Numbered from the stretch's first letter, positions 55,235-64,000 are shown. The stretch is 64,000 nt of DNA from Planctomycetaceae bacterium (GCA_018660825.1 JABJJO010000084.1:86115-150114), one strand, 5' to 3'. Notes: generated by a model not told the origin, from the letters alone. A program made the numbers and translations.

Positions 55235-55280
55235 TACCCACTTACGCATTCGTTACGCGCCGCTCCCGTGGGTAATTTTC
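55235..55280. terminator. Candidate terminator between aroF and eno
   Basis: TACCCAC (55235-55241) pairs with GTGGGTA (55268-55274) across a 26-nt loop, followed by ATTTTC. It sits between two convergent genes. The loop is long, so confidence is modest. Confidence 0.35.
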
Positions 55281-55345
55281 TCCCCATGTGGCCGCCCGTC
55301 GTAACAAACACGTTGTGTGCACCCTACCTCAACACGTCATTTCCA

Positions 55346-56653
55346 TTAATCATTCCCAAATCCAGATACCGTCTCTGCCAAGCGCAGGAGCTGATTGTAT
55401 TTGGCCAAACGCTCACTGCGGACGATCGAACCGACTTTGATTTGGTCGCCCGCGGCAGCGGTGGCAAAATCCGCTAACGTATCATCTTCCGTTTCACCAC
55501 TGCGCGCCGATACCACCAATTTCATTCCGGCCCCCCGCGCCACAGCCATCGTTTCAATCGTCTCGCTGATCGTCCCAATCTGGTTCACCTTAACCAACAC
55601 ACTGTTCGCCGCCCCGCATTCAATCCCCTTACGCACTCGCTTCGCATTGGTCGTAAACAAGTCGTCACCCACAATCATAATGCGATCACCCAGCCGCGAA
55701 TTTAACTGTTCCCATCCCTCCCAATCCTCTTCGGCCAATCCATCCTCGATACTAATTATGGGGAACGTCTCCACCCAACCTTCCAGCATGTCAATCATGT
55801 CAACACTCGACAGAACTCCCCCTCCTGCGGCTTGCAAATGATACATCCCGTCACGGTAAAAATGCGTCGCGGCGACATCCAACGTCATTGCAACTTGTTC
55901 ACCCGGAATCAATCCCGCTTCTTCGATTGCCTGAGCAACGATTGCCACCGCATCTCGGTTGTTCGTTAACTTAGGGCCATAGCCACCTTCATCGCCAACC
56001 AAGAATCCCTCATATCCGCGTGACGTCAAAAGTCCCCCTAAACATTTGTAAACCCGCACAATCCATTCAAGACAAGTTGCATAATCCGGCGCACCAACGG
56101 GCGCGATAAGCACATCTTGAAAATCTAAATTTCCACCCGCGTGTAGTCCTCCGGAAATCATATTTGTCTGCGGTAGGGGGATTCGGGGAGCGGGAAACAG
56201 ATCCGGTGAAAATCCGCAGGCGACCGTTTGCTCAACAATAACGCTGTGCAAGTGCTGATAAAGTGGTAGCCCCTGCGCCGCTGCGGCTGCATGCGCCGTT
56301 GCTTGGGATACCGCAATCATCGCATTACCACCGAGGTTACTTTTTTGCTCCGTGCCATCTAGTTCCAGCATCTGGCCATCAACGGATTTTTGATTAGCAG
56401 CGTCCACTCCGGACAGCGCCGCACTTATCACTCCATTAATATTCTCGACCGCCCGTAATACCCCTAGACCACCATATCGGCTCGAATCACCGTCGCGTAG
56501 TTCAATCGCCTCTGCAGCCCCTGTAGAAGCACCCGAAGGAGCAATCGCTCTTCCCATTACTCCGCAGGCTGTATGTACCTCTGCTTCCACTGTTGGCCTA
56601 CCACGACTATCGAGAACCTCTCGACCAACCACTCTTACTATTGAATTCGACAT
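55346..56653 (-). CDS. eno: Enolase
   Basis: Converts 2-phosphoglycerate to phosphoenolpyruvate. 435 residues. REVLDSRGRPTVEAEV at the N-terminus, APSGASTGAAEAIELRDGD (loop), NLGGNAMIAVSQA, GDEGGYGP, SIEDGLAEEDWEGW, VGDDLFTTN, LVKVNQIGTISETI and VVSARSGETEDDTLADFA place all metal and catalytic residues. Loss of the usual SHRSGET wording to SARSGET is seen: the His is replaced by Ala. PEP made here is a substrate for both AroF and KdsA in this window. Preceded by a phosphotransferase gene on the same strand. Confidence 0.95.
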   Translation of the reverse strand: MSNSIVRVVGREVLDSRGRPTVEAEVHTACGVMGRAIAPSGASTGAAEAIELRDGDSSRYGGLGVLRAVENINGVISAALSGVDAANQKSVDGQMLELDGTEQKSNLGGNAMIAVSQATAHAAAAAQGLPLYQHLHSVIVEQTVACGFSPDLFPAPRIPLPQTNMISGGLHAGGNLDFQDVLIAPVGAPDYATCLEWIVRVYKCLGGLLTSRGYEGFLVGDEGGYGPKLTNNRDAVAIVAQAIEEAGLIPGEQVAMTLDVAATHFYRDGMYHLQAAGGGVLSSVDMIDMLEGWVETFPIISIEDGLAEEDWEGWEQLNSRLGDRIMIVGDDLFTTNAKRVRKGIECGAANSVLVKVNQIGTISETIETMAVARGAGMKLVVSARSGETEDDTLADFATAAAGDQIKVGSIVRSERLAKYNQLLRLAETVSGFGND

Positions 56654-56720
56654 AACAAAAACAAATCGCTCCTGTAATTCATTGACCTAACGAATTAGAA
56701 ATCATCCAAAGAAACATATC

Positions 56721-57767
56721 TTAAACCGTCTCTATATCCCAGACATTCTCGACATGCTCCACACCGTCCAGTAACAAACGCTTGCCGAGTTGTCTCACTG
56801 TTTCCTGTTTTCCAGAATCGGACAAATACTCCACCGGACTTTTCCCATCTACTCTAGCTACCAAACAAGCACCAAGGTTTGTGCAACCACGACGTTCAAT
56901 TTCCGCTACCACTGCTGCGTTAACTCGCGGCAGCATCACGCGCTGATACGCTTGAATAAAAACCTGTGCCATCTTGGCATACTGCACAGCCCGCGCCGAA
57001 TCACGAATCGACTTAATCACTAGGTGAGTCAAGAAGAATCCCAGATCAAAGGCTGGATCGCCGAAATGACCAACTTCAAAATCCAACAACATCAATCGCG
57101 TAACGTCGGTATCGTCCACCAACATATTCTTTGGGCTAAAATCTCCGTGTACCAGACAATGTCGATGACCTGCCAAATCGGACACCAAACCATCGATCGC
57201 AGTTTGTAGTGTGGGGTGGACTCGAGCGATTTGGCGATAATATGGATCAACTCGCAATTCTTCGAAAAACCTTTGGTCTCCAATTTGTTCTGTTATTGTC
57301 GAATCTTCCCACGAACCGCTATGTAGTGTCCCGAGCAACCAACCAACACTTTCAAATATTTCAGGGTCGAGTTCCCCAGCAAGCAAGTCCTGCTTCCATT
57401 CTCTAGCTTGGCCGCGCATCGCCGTCATTGCGTAAACATAATTTGCGCGATCCTCAAAAAGTATTTCTGGCACAACACTTTGGCATTGCAACCCATTCGA
57501 TTTACCCGCCAACATCCGGTTACTGATTTGCAACACATCCATTTCACGCAACACGCGTGTCACACTGCAAAACCATGGCTGCTCGACGGCCAATTGCTCC
57601 CGCGCCTGTTTCAGGACCCAAGGCTTTTTGTCGCCCGAAAACACTACGAATAATACCCGATTCGAGACGCCGCCGAGTAACTGCTGAACCTGCACGTCAC
57701 TTACACTCGCAATAACGCCTTGATCAACTAAATATTGTCCAACCGTATCAACTTCTAGAATAAACAT
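56721..57767 (-). CDS. Aminoglycoside phosphotransferase-like kinase (APH fold)
   Basis: 348 residues. Kinase-like fold: LLGGVSNRVLFVVFSGDKKPWVLKQAR is the nucleotide loop with Lys; the catalytic loop is CLVHGDFSPKNMLVDD and the metal motif LDFEVGHFGDPAFDLGFFL. The PWFCSVTRVLREMDVLQ helix is also found in methylthioribose kinase and related small-molecule kinases. Substrate unknown; resistance to antibiotics should not be assumed. Ends 67 bp before eno on the same strand. Confidence 0.85.
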   Translation of the reverse strand: MFILEVDTVGQYLVDQGVIASVSDVQVQQLLGGVSNRVLFVVFSGDKKPWVLKQAREQLAVEQPWFCSVTRVLREMDVLQISNRMLAGKSNGLQCQSVVPEILFEDRANYVYAMTAMRGQAREWKQDLLAGELDPEIFESVGWLLGTLHSGSWEDSTITEQIGDQRFFEELRVDPYYRQIARVHPTLQTAIDGLVSDLAGHRHCLVHGDFSPKNMLVDDTDVTRLMLLDFEVGHFGDPAFDLGFFLTHLVIKSIRDSARAVQYAKMAQVFIQAYQRVMLPRVNAAVVAEIERRGCTNLGACLVARVDGKSPVEYLSDSGKQETVRQLGKRLLLDGVEHVENVWDIETV

Positions 57768-57852
57768 GATCTCACAATGAACTCTGACGTGTAATACTTA
57801 ACAGGAATCTTCATCGCCGATTCTGAACTACCGGAAATTTCAGTGGGGGCGT

Positions 57853-59730
57853 TTATCCTTTCCACCAAATATCTGCAATTTTATTGGGCGTATCACGATA
57901 AATCGCTGCAAACGCTACATCAAACTTGACACCATTTTGCAATGCCTTTGTTAAAGCGTTAAATTGCTGCGATTTTGTCATGAGAAAATCAACGTAGCTG
58001 TAGGCAACAAGTGAAGCATCTTCACCACCTAATTTACCGGTAATAAAGTCATCAGGTTTTGTCATCTTCGCCGCCGCAGAGGCGATATGTTTCTTCCAGT
58101 CTTGAATCCGCGTATCCGTTTTCGCTACACGCGCAGCGATCACACGTGCCATGCCATCGGAAAACCAGCGTGGCACCGTCCCGAGCGACTGTGCATAAAT
58201 CCCAGCAACTTGCTCGGCCACGATGCCATCTATAACATCTTCACCGCGAGGAACGAGCAACGCCCCGTAAGCATCGACAATATCATATCGAAAATGCCCC
58301 GGCCATTCTCTTGGTAACGTTCGCTTCTCGACCATCTGACCAAATTCACTGTAGTCATAGCGTTGGTTGAAAAAGAACAACGAAATACGCCCTTTGATCA
58401 ATGGTTCACTTTTAGAAACCTTCAATGCCACTTGTACCTTTCCCATGACTGCTTCGGCCTGTTCCCCAAACTTCTTTAATTGTGATTCTGTCAACGATCC
58501 GATCAAATAGAAATTATCGGTTTCAACTGACTGACTGTTGACGCCCGACATACTCAGCTTCCAGTTATTTTGGGCGATTCCTATTCGCTCTGCGGCCAAT
58601 TCTTCATGCGTATATTTTTCGGTGCGAGCGATTGCCACAACTCGACCTAAACTTTGGTCAAACGACAAGCCGTCAAATGTCGCCCCTTCGGTAATCCATT
58701 GGGAAATCAACTCCATTTGCGCGTCATCTAACGGGTCACCGTTGGCCGGCATACGTTGTCCTCCGCCCGTGCCTAAAAGTTTCTTGATAATATAACTCTC
58801 AGTCGGATTGCCAGGTAAGACCGGCGGCCCATTGTCACCACCGCGCAACATTCCCGCAAACGTGGTGAGATTAAAACGGCCACTAGGACGACGCCCAAGT
58901 CCATGACAGCTTGCGCAATTCGCGAAGAGCAGCGGTGCTATATCATTTTTAAAACTTACCGTTTCGTTGCCTTTAGAGAACTCTGGTTTAATAACTGGCA
59001 GATCGCCAACACTGGCATCCGGGTTCAATTCAGCTAAGTTTTTTTTCTTATCCTCACCATCAAATTCAGCGCCGTCGGTTATCCACTTCTTCAACACGTC
59101 CAATTCAATCGCGGTGACAGACAGTCCACCACGCGGCATATCTCCCTCCTCAATGACCTCAATGATTCGGCTACCAATCGCATCTTTCGGAAAAATAACG
59201 ACGCCAGCGTCCGGTCCTTTCATCAAGGTTTCGAAATCTGCCATGCTAAACATCCCCCGCGCGTTACGAATATGACAATTGCCGCATTTCGCCGTCAAGA
59301 TTGGCACAACATGGTTCACGAAACTAATCTTGCCGTCAGGGACTTTGGTTAACGTTCCTTTAGCTGGCATCGGCATGGGCTTCGCAATCATCGGTTCTTT
59401 AAGTTCAGGCAGGCTTACGCCTTCGAGTTCCAACAGTGCATGTGCTTTTTTCAATTGATTGAAGACTTTTGAAAACAGAAACAACGTCTGTTCAGAAGGC
59501 TTCTTCATCGCATCATCAAATTTTTTCTGAACCGCAATAACAACATCAGCCGATTCATCAAACTTGCCTTGAGCAAATAGATTGCCCGCTTTTTTAACAG
59601 CCGTCCGTAGTTCCAATTCAACCTTGCGTTGTTGTGGAGTGATTTGAGCCATTGCCGCTGTACTCGCTGTACTCCAAATAGCAACACTGGCAAGCAGCAA
59701 CAAAAGATATTTTCGAGTTACTTGAATCAT
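57853..59730 (-). CDS. Planctomycete cytochrome c-type protein with degenerate peptidase-MA-like C-terminus
   Basis: 625 residues with a Sec signal peptide (LLLLLASVAIWSTASTAAMAQ). A helical segment is followed by two planctomycete cytochrome C domains: VVPILTAKCGNCHIRN (heme 1, about 145-160) and IAPLLFANCASCHGLG (heme 2, about 265-285), each with a GDMPRGG or GQRMPANG axial-Met loop. The C-terminal third (about 380-625) has a gluzincin-like pattern, DGIVAEQVAGIYAQ...VPRWFSDGMARVIAAR, where the HExxH zinc motif is absent (AEQVAG). It is periplasmic. Role in electron transfer inferred, partner unknown. Confidence 0.85.
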   Translation of the reverse strand: MIQVTRKYLLLLLASVAIWSTASTAAMAQITPQQRKVELELRTAVKKAGNLFAQGKFDESADVVIAVQKKFDDAMKKPSEQTLFLFSKVFNQLKKAHALLELEGVSLPELKEPMIAKPMPMPAKGTLTKVPDGKISFVNHVVPILTAKCGNCHIRNARGMFSMADFETLMKGPDAGVVIFPKDAIGSRIIEVIEEGDMPRGGLSVTAIELDVLKKWITDGAEFDGEDKKKNLAELNPDASVGDLPVIKPEFSKGNETVSFKNDIAPLLFANCASCHGLGRRPSGRFNLTTFAGMLRGGDNGPPVLPGNPTESYIIKKLLGTGGGQRMPANGDPLDDAQMELISQWITEGATFDGLSFDQSLGRVVAIARTEKYTHEELAAERIGIAQNNWKLSMSGVNSQSVETDNFYLIGSLTESQLKKFGEQAEAVMGKVQVALKVSKSEPLIKGRISLFFFNQRYDYSEFGQMVEKRTLPREWPGHFRYDIVDAYGALLVPRGEDVIDGIVAEQVAGIYAQSLGTVPRWFSDGMARVIAARVAKTDTRIQDWKKHIASAAAKMTKPDDFITGKLGGEDASLVAYSYVDFLMTKSQQFNALTKALQNGVKFDVAFAAIYRDTPNKIADIWWKG

Positions 59731-59823
59731 GTTGGAATCCTGTAAGTTATTTCCTAGTTATTGATTTTCGATTTTTCGTTAGCCGAGCGTGTAATATTAT
59801 CAAGGTTGTTAAATTCGTTGCAT

Positions 59824-61377
59824 TCAGCTGCCTTCATTATAGACTTTTGCTGATTGTGCAGAGGGCTCCGAAACAACAAATCTATCAGGTTGCTGTTGTG
59901 TGGTAGGGCTGTTCGGGAAATATCTCATCGCGAGAACAATCATTGCCAATGTCCCCAAGATCACACAAACGATACTTAACCCAATCACAATCCACCCCCA
60001 AAAAGACATACGCTTCATGACAGCCGAAGTGGTGGTACCGTCTAACAACCCATGAGTGGTGCTTTGCAATGATTGTCGTGCACCTTCCGTACCAAGCTCA
60101 ATATGACTGTTCCCTGTACTGACACTGCTACCGGGTACACCCAACAATTGACTATCACCTAACGCCGAACCATCACCGGAGATCAACTGCACCGATGAAG
60201 TGCTACTTCCAACGACGGCATGATTAGCCACGCCAACGGCCGCATGCATCGCTTCCACAATAGTATCGGTGGATTGGTTTGCGCCTTGGCGTGGCGGTAG
60301 ATGAATTGGATCGGCTACATTTTTCGTCGCATCAATGCCCTGGGTTTGCAACCAAGCCTCTAACGCGATAGATATCTCTAGGCAATTCTGGTACCGGCTA
60401 TCAACTTCTTTTTGTAACATTTTAAAACAAATCGCTACCAATGGGGCAGGGCAATCAGGTCGATCCACACCAATCGCGGGCGGCATTTTCGATTGATGCA
60501 ACGCTATTCGCTGCGCCAATGTTCCGTTCGGAAATGGAGGATGCCCCGTCAAGGCGTAATACATCGTGCAGCCCAATCCATAGATATCTGCTCGTAAGTC
60601 AATGTCGTGACTATTAATCGCTTGTTCAGGAGCAAGATAATCTGCAGTACCTAATACTTTTTCGTTATGCTTGTCCGTTAATCCCGCTAGTTCAGAATCA
60701 TCATCATTCATGAGCGCGAGGCCCATATCGAGAATCTTCAACTGTCCATTTTCTTCGACTAACAAATTGGCTGGTTTAACGTCACGATGAATCATCCCGA
60801 CTGTATGTGCGTGGTCTAAGCCTCGAGCTGCTTGCAAAATGTATTGTGCGGTTTCAATAAATCCTGTTGGCCCATCATCTTTGACGATCGTCATCAGATC
60901 TTTTCCTGCAACGTACTCCATCACTAAATAGTGCGTCTCACTGGCGCTATCAATATCGTATGCTCTAACAATATTTGGATGGTCTAATGCCGCCGTCGCT
61001 TGGGCTTCCCGATAAAACCGTTCAAGATAGGAAGAATCATCTACGCGATCTCGAGGCAAAACTTTGATGGCCCGCAATCGTTTCATCAGCGTATGCTCTG
61101 CTAGGTAGACACTGCTCATTCCGCCAACGCCGATATGCCCCAACAGTTTATATTTTCCCAGAAAAAAACCTTTGTATTTTTTGTCGAGTAGCTTTTTCGA
61201 TTGCCAAGTTGTAATTACATTCTGGGCAATTAGGAAATCTGACAGTTGCTCCGCATCGTTGGGTAATGCGCCGCCATTTTCCTCGATACAAAGTCGCAAC
61301 GCTTTCTTGAGGGGCGCATCGTTAACCAATTTGCTGCGACGCAATATATCGAGAAATTTTCGGGTCGTTATCGCCAT
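59824..61377 (-). CDS. Ser/Thr protein kinase with N-terminal helical domain and one membrane helix
   Basis: 517 residues. Residues 1-68 are a helical domain (DFLIAQNVITTWQSKKLLDKK) shared with the pseudokinase at 43215-46256. The kinase domain (76-350) is complete: GVGGMSSVYLA loop (83-93), Lys105, HRDVKPAN (197-204), and DMG (217-219) instead of DFG, a variant seen in planctomycete kinases. The linker to about 455 is Ser/Thr/Gly-rich, then a membrane helix (about 462-487) and a short tail. Probably an active receptor-like kinase. It precedes the cytochrome c protein by about 94 bp on the same strand. Confidence 0.92.
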   Translation of the reverse strand: MAITTRKFLDILRRSKLVNDAPLKKALRLCIEENGGALPNDAEQLSDFLIAQNVITTWQSKKLLDKKYKGFFLGKYKLLGHIGVGGMSSVYLAEHTLMKRLRAIKVLPRDRVDDSSYLERFYREAQATAALDHPNIVRAYDIDSASETHYLVMEYVAGKDLMTIVKDDGPTGFIETAQYILQAARGLDHAHTVGMIHRDVKPANLLVEENGQLKILDMGLALMNDDDSELAGLTDKHNEKVLGTADYLAPEQAINSHDIDLRADIYGLGCTMYYALTGHPPFPNGTLAQRIALHQSKMPPAIGVDRPDCPAPLVAICFKMLQKEVDSRYQNCLEISIALEAWLQTQGIDATKNVADPIHLPPRQGANQSTDTIVEAMHAAVGVANHAVVGSSTSSVQLISGDGSALGDSQLLGVPGSSVSTGNSHIELGTEGARQSLQSTTHGLLDGTTTSAVMKRMSFWGWIVIGLSIVCVILGTLAMIVLAMRYFPNSPTTQQQPDRFVVSEPSAQSAKVYNEGS

Positions 61378-61638
61378 GGTTTACTCTGATTGAGAAAATT
61401 GGCACGTGGGATGACAAACTGTAATTATACTTGTATATGGTAGTTAAACGTGAAACAACCATCATACCGTACTGGGACTTTAATGTCTCTTGCCGCTAAT
61501 GGTTATCCGTTGCAAAGTAGCCAATAGTATTAGAAAGCGTCGACACACGGTATCGACGCTGCCACAATAGACAATAAAATAAGGACTTTACCGGCACCGT
61601 CACGATCAACCTACAATTAAAACGCACTAAATCACCAA

Positions 61639-61875
61639 ATGTCCTCATTTTCCGCCATACTTTATTCTCGAAACGATTGCCCATTGTGCGATGAAGCCTA
61701 TGAAATACTTGATATGTACGGCTTCTCCATTGAGACTATTGATATCTCACAGGACTCAGAATTACTTGACAAATACGAAATGTGCATTCCCGTCATCGAG
61801 ATTGATGGAAAGGTCCGTTTCCGTGGTAAAATCAATGAAGTCCTACTACGCCGTCTCCTAGGAAGTCGTTCGTGA
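61639..61875 (+). CDS. Glutaredoxin-like thiol protein (DUF836)
   Basis: 78 residues. A small thioredoxin fold with the CPLC redox motif (Cys14, Cys17) after strand AILYSRNDC, the cis-Pro stretch IPVIEIDGK, and the usual RFRGKIN. Likely a thiol-disulfide reductase or its carrier. Its TGA stop overlaps the GTG start of the next gene by four bases (GTGA). The upstream 260 bp separate it divergently from the kinase gene. Confidence 0.9.
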   Translation: MSSFSAILYSRNDCPLCDEAYEILDMYGFSIETIDISQDSELLDKYEMCIPVIEIDGKVRFRGKINEVLLRRLLGSRS

Positions 61876-62543
61876 ACAAACCATTTCAATCTCAGCTCGG
61901 TGTATTCGCTAAATATTGGGAACCCGGCCAAGTTAAAACTCGGCTTGCACGAGATACGAACCATGAATTTGCGGCGAGTGTCTATCGGCAATTTATCCAA
62001 GCGACACTGGAAACAGCTACCGGCATTGCCCAACGCAGTGTACTAGCTTTCACTCCAACGGACCAATCCGCCGAGTTTTTACAATGCCTACCTGATGGCT
62101 GGACCATGGTTGCCCAAGCCACGGGCGATCTCGGCCAACGCATGCACGCATATTTCACCGACGCCCACGCCCACCAAATCGAAAAGGTTGTTCTGATCGG
62201 CAGCGACAGCCCGCACTTACCCGCAACACTACTCGAGCAAGCATTTGCTCAACTTGATGTACATCAGTGTGTCATCGGCCCCGCCCTCGACGGTGGATAC
62301 TATCTCATCGGAGCACGTAACATTGTACCACCCGTTTTTACAGATGTTGATTGGTCCACCGACAACGTGCTCCAGCAGACAATTGCCAAGCTACAAGACG
62401 CTGATATTTCCTACTCGCTATTACCCCCTTGGCTCGACATCGATACGATTGATGATTTCCGCGAATTACAGCGGAACCTCGAACACAGTGGACACTGGCT
62501 TTGTGATAAACTCAATACACTGCAGCAGGAGTTCTTGTCATGA
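61872..62543 (+). CDS. TIGR04282/DUF2064 nucleotidyl- or glycosyl-transferase-like protein
   Basis: 223 residues of the CofC/GT-A related family: LGVFAKYWEPGQVKTRLARD at the N-terminus, QATGDLGQRMHAYF, VVLIGSDSPHLPATLLEQAF and VIGPALDGGYYLIGARN. Members are sometimes associated with radical SAM/selenium systems or with glycan synthesis, and function is unproven. GTG start overlaps the preceding stop, and its own TGA overlaps the ATG of thiO (ATGA), so three genes are tightly coupled. Confidence 0.88.
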   Translation: MNKPFQSQLGVFAKYWEPGQVKTRLARDTNHEFAASVYRQFIQATLETATGIAQRSVLAFTPTDQSAEFLQCLPDGWTMVAQATGDLGQRMHAYFTDAHAHQIEKVVLIGSDSPHLPATLLEQAFAQLDVHQCVIGPALDGGYYLIGARNIVPPVFTDVDWSTDNVLQQTIAKLQDADISYSLLPPWLDIDTIDDFRELQRNLEHSGHWLCDKLNTLQQEFLS

Positions 62544-63682
62544 GCCAAGGGCAACATGATGTGTTGATTATTGGAGCAGGTGTCATTGGGTTGTCGCTCG
62601 CGTGGGAACTATCCAATCGAGGCAAAACCGTACACGTAATCGATGCAAATTTACCTGGTCGTGAAGCTTCATGGGCAGGCGGCGGAATCTTACCGGATGC
62701 GAATTTGCAACACGCCTTAGACCCGCTTGATAAACTACGCGGTCTCAGCCAACAACTTCATCCAATATGGGCTGATCGTCTTAAAATTGAAACGGGCATT
62801 GATAACCACTTTGAAATTTGCGGTGGCGTGCACGTCGCGCGGCGCAGGGGTGAAGCTGCCGCCCTAGCAGGATTGCTAGCTACCTTACCAGCAGAAGGTA
62901 TTGCCGTAGAAAAACTTAACTCACAACAACTGCGAGAACTCGAGCCCACACTGGATCCTGATCAATTTCTCGCTGCTTATTATTTGCCCAACGAGGCGTT
63001 GCTGCGCAATCCGCGACATTTACAAGCGTTGGTGGCGGCGTGTGAGAAGAACGGAGTGCTCATTACACCTCATTGTGCTGTCACCGATATTCCAATCGAC
63101 CTAGGGCATATCCATAGTGTACCTTCGCCGCAGGGCTTGCTGAGAGCTAAGCAAATATGCATTACCGCCGGCGCTTGGTCAGCCATGCTATTGCAGCAAC
63201 TGGATATCGAAAATGGCATCGTTCCTATACGTGGTCAGATGCTGTTGTACCAGGCAGCAATGGGAACAATCAATCGCGTGATCAATGAAGGATCACGTTA
63301 TGTGATTCCGCGGCGAGATGGACATATTTTAGTTGGCTCGTGCGAAGAAGAAGTCGGCTTCGATAAAGGGACGACTCAACAAATGCTCGAGCAGTTGGCA
63401 GATTTCGCCGGTCAACTCATTCCGCCACTCAACGGACTCAAGATCAAACAAAGTTGGTCAGGTTTGCGTCCAGCTAGTTTCGATGGGATGCCCTATCTGG
63501 GTCCCGTCACCGCAGCGGACAATTTATTCATCGCCGCTGGCCACTTTCGCGGCGGCTTACATATGTCAACTGCAACAGCAGTCGTAATGGCTGATCTTAT
63601 GACCGGTGATACGCCCGCCATTGACATCTCCCATTTCAGCATCCTCCGTAATAGTAATACACCGGATACTGTCAGGTTTTGA
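62540..63682 (+). CDS. thiO: Glycine oxidase ThiO
   Basis: 380 residues, FAD-dependent DAO family. VLIIGAGVIGLSLAWELSNRGKTVHVID is the Rossmann nucleotide site; GREASWAGGGILP, CGGVHVARRRGE, PIRGQMLLY, and WSGLRPASFDGMPYLGPV...FIAAGHFRGGLHMSTATA support ThiO. Oxidises glycine to iminoglycine for the thiamine thiazole ring. No thiG, thiS or thiF is visible in the window, and the start overlaps the preceding transferase gene. Another DAO-family enzyme is possible. Confidence 0.85.
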   Translation: MSQGQHDVLIIGAGVIGLSLAWELSNRGKTVHVIDANLPGREASWAGGGILPDANLQHALDPLDKLRGLSQQLHPIWADRLKIETGIDNHFEICGGVHVARRRGEAAALAGLLATLPAEGIAVEKLNSQQLRELEPTLDPDQFLAAYYLPNEALLRNPRHLQALVAACEKNGVLITPHCAVTDIPIDLGHIHSVPSPQGLLRAKQICITAGAWSAMLLQQLDIENGIVPIRGQMLLYQAAMGTINRVINEGSRYVIPRRDGHILVGSCEEEVGFDKGTTQQMLEQLADFAGQLIPPLNGLKIKQSWSGLRPASFDGMPYLGPVTAADNLFIAAGHFRGGLHMSTATAVVMADLMTGDTPAIDISHFSILRNSNTPDTVRF

Positions 63683-63779
63683 TTTTCAACTTCAGATTTT
63701 GAAATTTCTGAGAATTCGTGCAATTCGAGGTTGGATTTATTCGATACTGTAGCATCGAGTACGCGCAACAAACTAATTA

Positions 63780-63835
63780 GCCGAATTAATTTCGGCAATG
63801 CGGTCCCATCCTCAGACGACGGGACTCAAGTCCCG
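63780..63835. repeat. Two adjacent perfect hairpins in the intergenic region
   Basis: GCCGAA-TTAAT-TTCGGC (63780-63796) and CGGGAC-TCAA-GTCCCG (63820-63835). No T-tract follows either, so termination is not indicated. They lie between thiO and the next gene and may be a regulatory leader or an intergenic repeat element. Confidence 0.45.
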
Positions 63836-63938
63836 ACCTCATTGTTTGTGGTACTACTGCTACCGTTTTCAGACTAGAATACTACAGCATACCAACAATA
63901 TTCAAGCAACGGCCATTGCTGAGAACGAAACAATTTTT

Positions 63939-64000
63939 ATGGCAATCGACACTCCCGCGCATATCATCATCATCGGTGCTGGCCCCATCGGACTCGAAAC
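63939..64000 (+). CDS. FAD/NAD(P)-binding oxidoreductase, 5' end only
   Basis: ATG at 63939 starts MAIDTPAHIIIIGAGPIGLE, a Rossmann beta-alpha nucleotide-binding signature (GxGPIG) at the usual N-terminal place. Only 20 codons are in the window, so the specific enzyme is not known. Confidence 0.75.
   Translation, partial: MAIDTPAHIIIIGAGPIGLE

Noticed and set aside
56721..57767. Aminoglycoside resistance gene
   Set aside because: The APH fold is shared with many metabolic kinases; nothing indicates an antibiotic as substrate.
1..64000. CRISPR array, prophage, transposon or integron
   Set aside because: No repeat-spacer periodicity, transposase, integrase or phage gene was seen.

Overview
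The window is a contiguous piece of a planctomycete chromosome, most like the Pirellulales. Lineage markers are a DUF1549/DUF1553 protein paired with a Tat-type DUF1501 protein (50830-53753), a planctomycete-type cytochrome c protein (57853-59730), a DUF1080 protein, a cytochrome b/c fusion beside a Rieske protein, and several Ser/Thr kinases with N-terminal zinc-ribbon or helical domains. KdsA points to lipopolysaccharide and an outer membrane. Respiration appears menaquinone-based by the futalosine route (mqnE, a UbiA-type prenyltransferase, ubiX, menG). Base composition is moderate and even, and I see no insertion sequence, prophage, integron or CRISPR array. This is mostly core metabolism.

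Layout. 1-780: partial tRNA-Thr and an unexplained non-coding stretch with inverted repeats. 781-10164: lipid kinase (+), then a minus-strand run of lipoprotein, kdsA, a GH10-like protein, a DUF1080 protein, purC and an FHA-GAF-PP2C phosphatase. 10288-12190: tRNA-Gln with promoter and terminator, then glycyl-tRNA synthetase. 12304-18825: Rieske/cytochrome bc genes, then larB-nnrD-ribF-nrnA, all minus. 19096-26758: glycosyltransferase, argG, pyrB with a degenerate dihydroorotase, a NYN nuclease and mqnE. 26779-30357: HEAT-repeat lipoprotein and menG-ubiX-prenyltransferase (minus). 30522-38825: comB-like gene, a large SSS symporter, panD, an M24 peptidase, accB-accC and a PPi-type phosphofructokinase. 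38852-41868: hisD-hisC-hisB (minus). 42117-49795: threonine aldolase, a pseudokinase, a zinc-ribbon/STN-like membrane protein and an active kinase. 49818-55219: a 56-residue ORF, an EF-hand protein, DUF1549/1553 plus DUF1501, then aroF behind an attenuator. 55346-61377: enolase, a phosphotransferase, a cytochrome c protein and a kinase (minus). 61639-64000: glutaredoxin-like gene, a TIGR04282 transferase, thiO and the start of a flavoprotein.

The strongest unusual signal is upstream of the DAHP synthase gene (53824-54104). A perfect TATAAT is followed by a 24-residue ORF reading FFFSYPW, so it carries codons for all three aromatic end products. Behind it lies a 13-bp perfect intrinsic terminator ending 33 nt before aroF. 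The last third of the ORF is complementary, over 14 pairs, to the 5' side of that terminator, and is also the 3' strand of an earlier GNRA-capped hairpin. All four segments of a ribosome-mediated attenuator are therefore present.

Second in interest are several proteins that keep a fold but lost catalytic residues: the dihydroorotase next to pyrB, the kinase at 43215, the GH10-like protein and two domain remnants in envelope proteins. The kinase / zinc-ribbon / STN group at 43215-49795 may be a membrane signalling unit. Starts were moved from the longest open frame where motif position, overlap or a ribosome-binding site favoured a shorter form; each case is stated.
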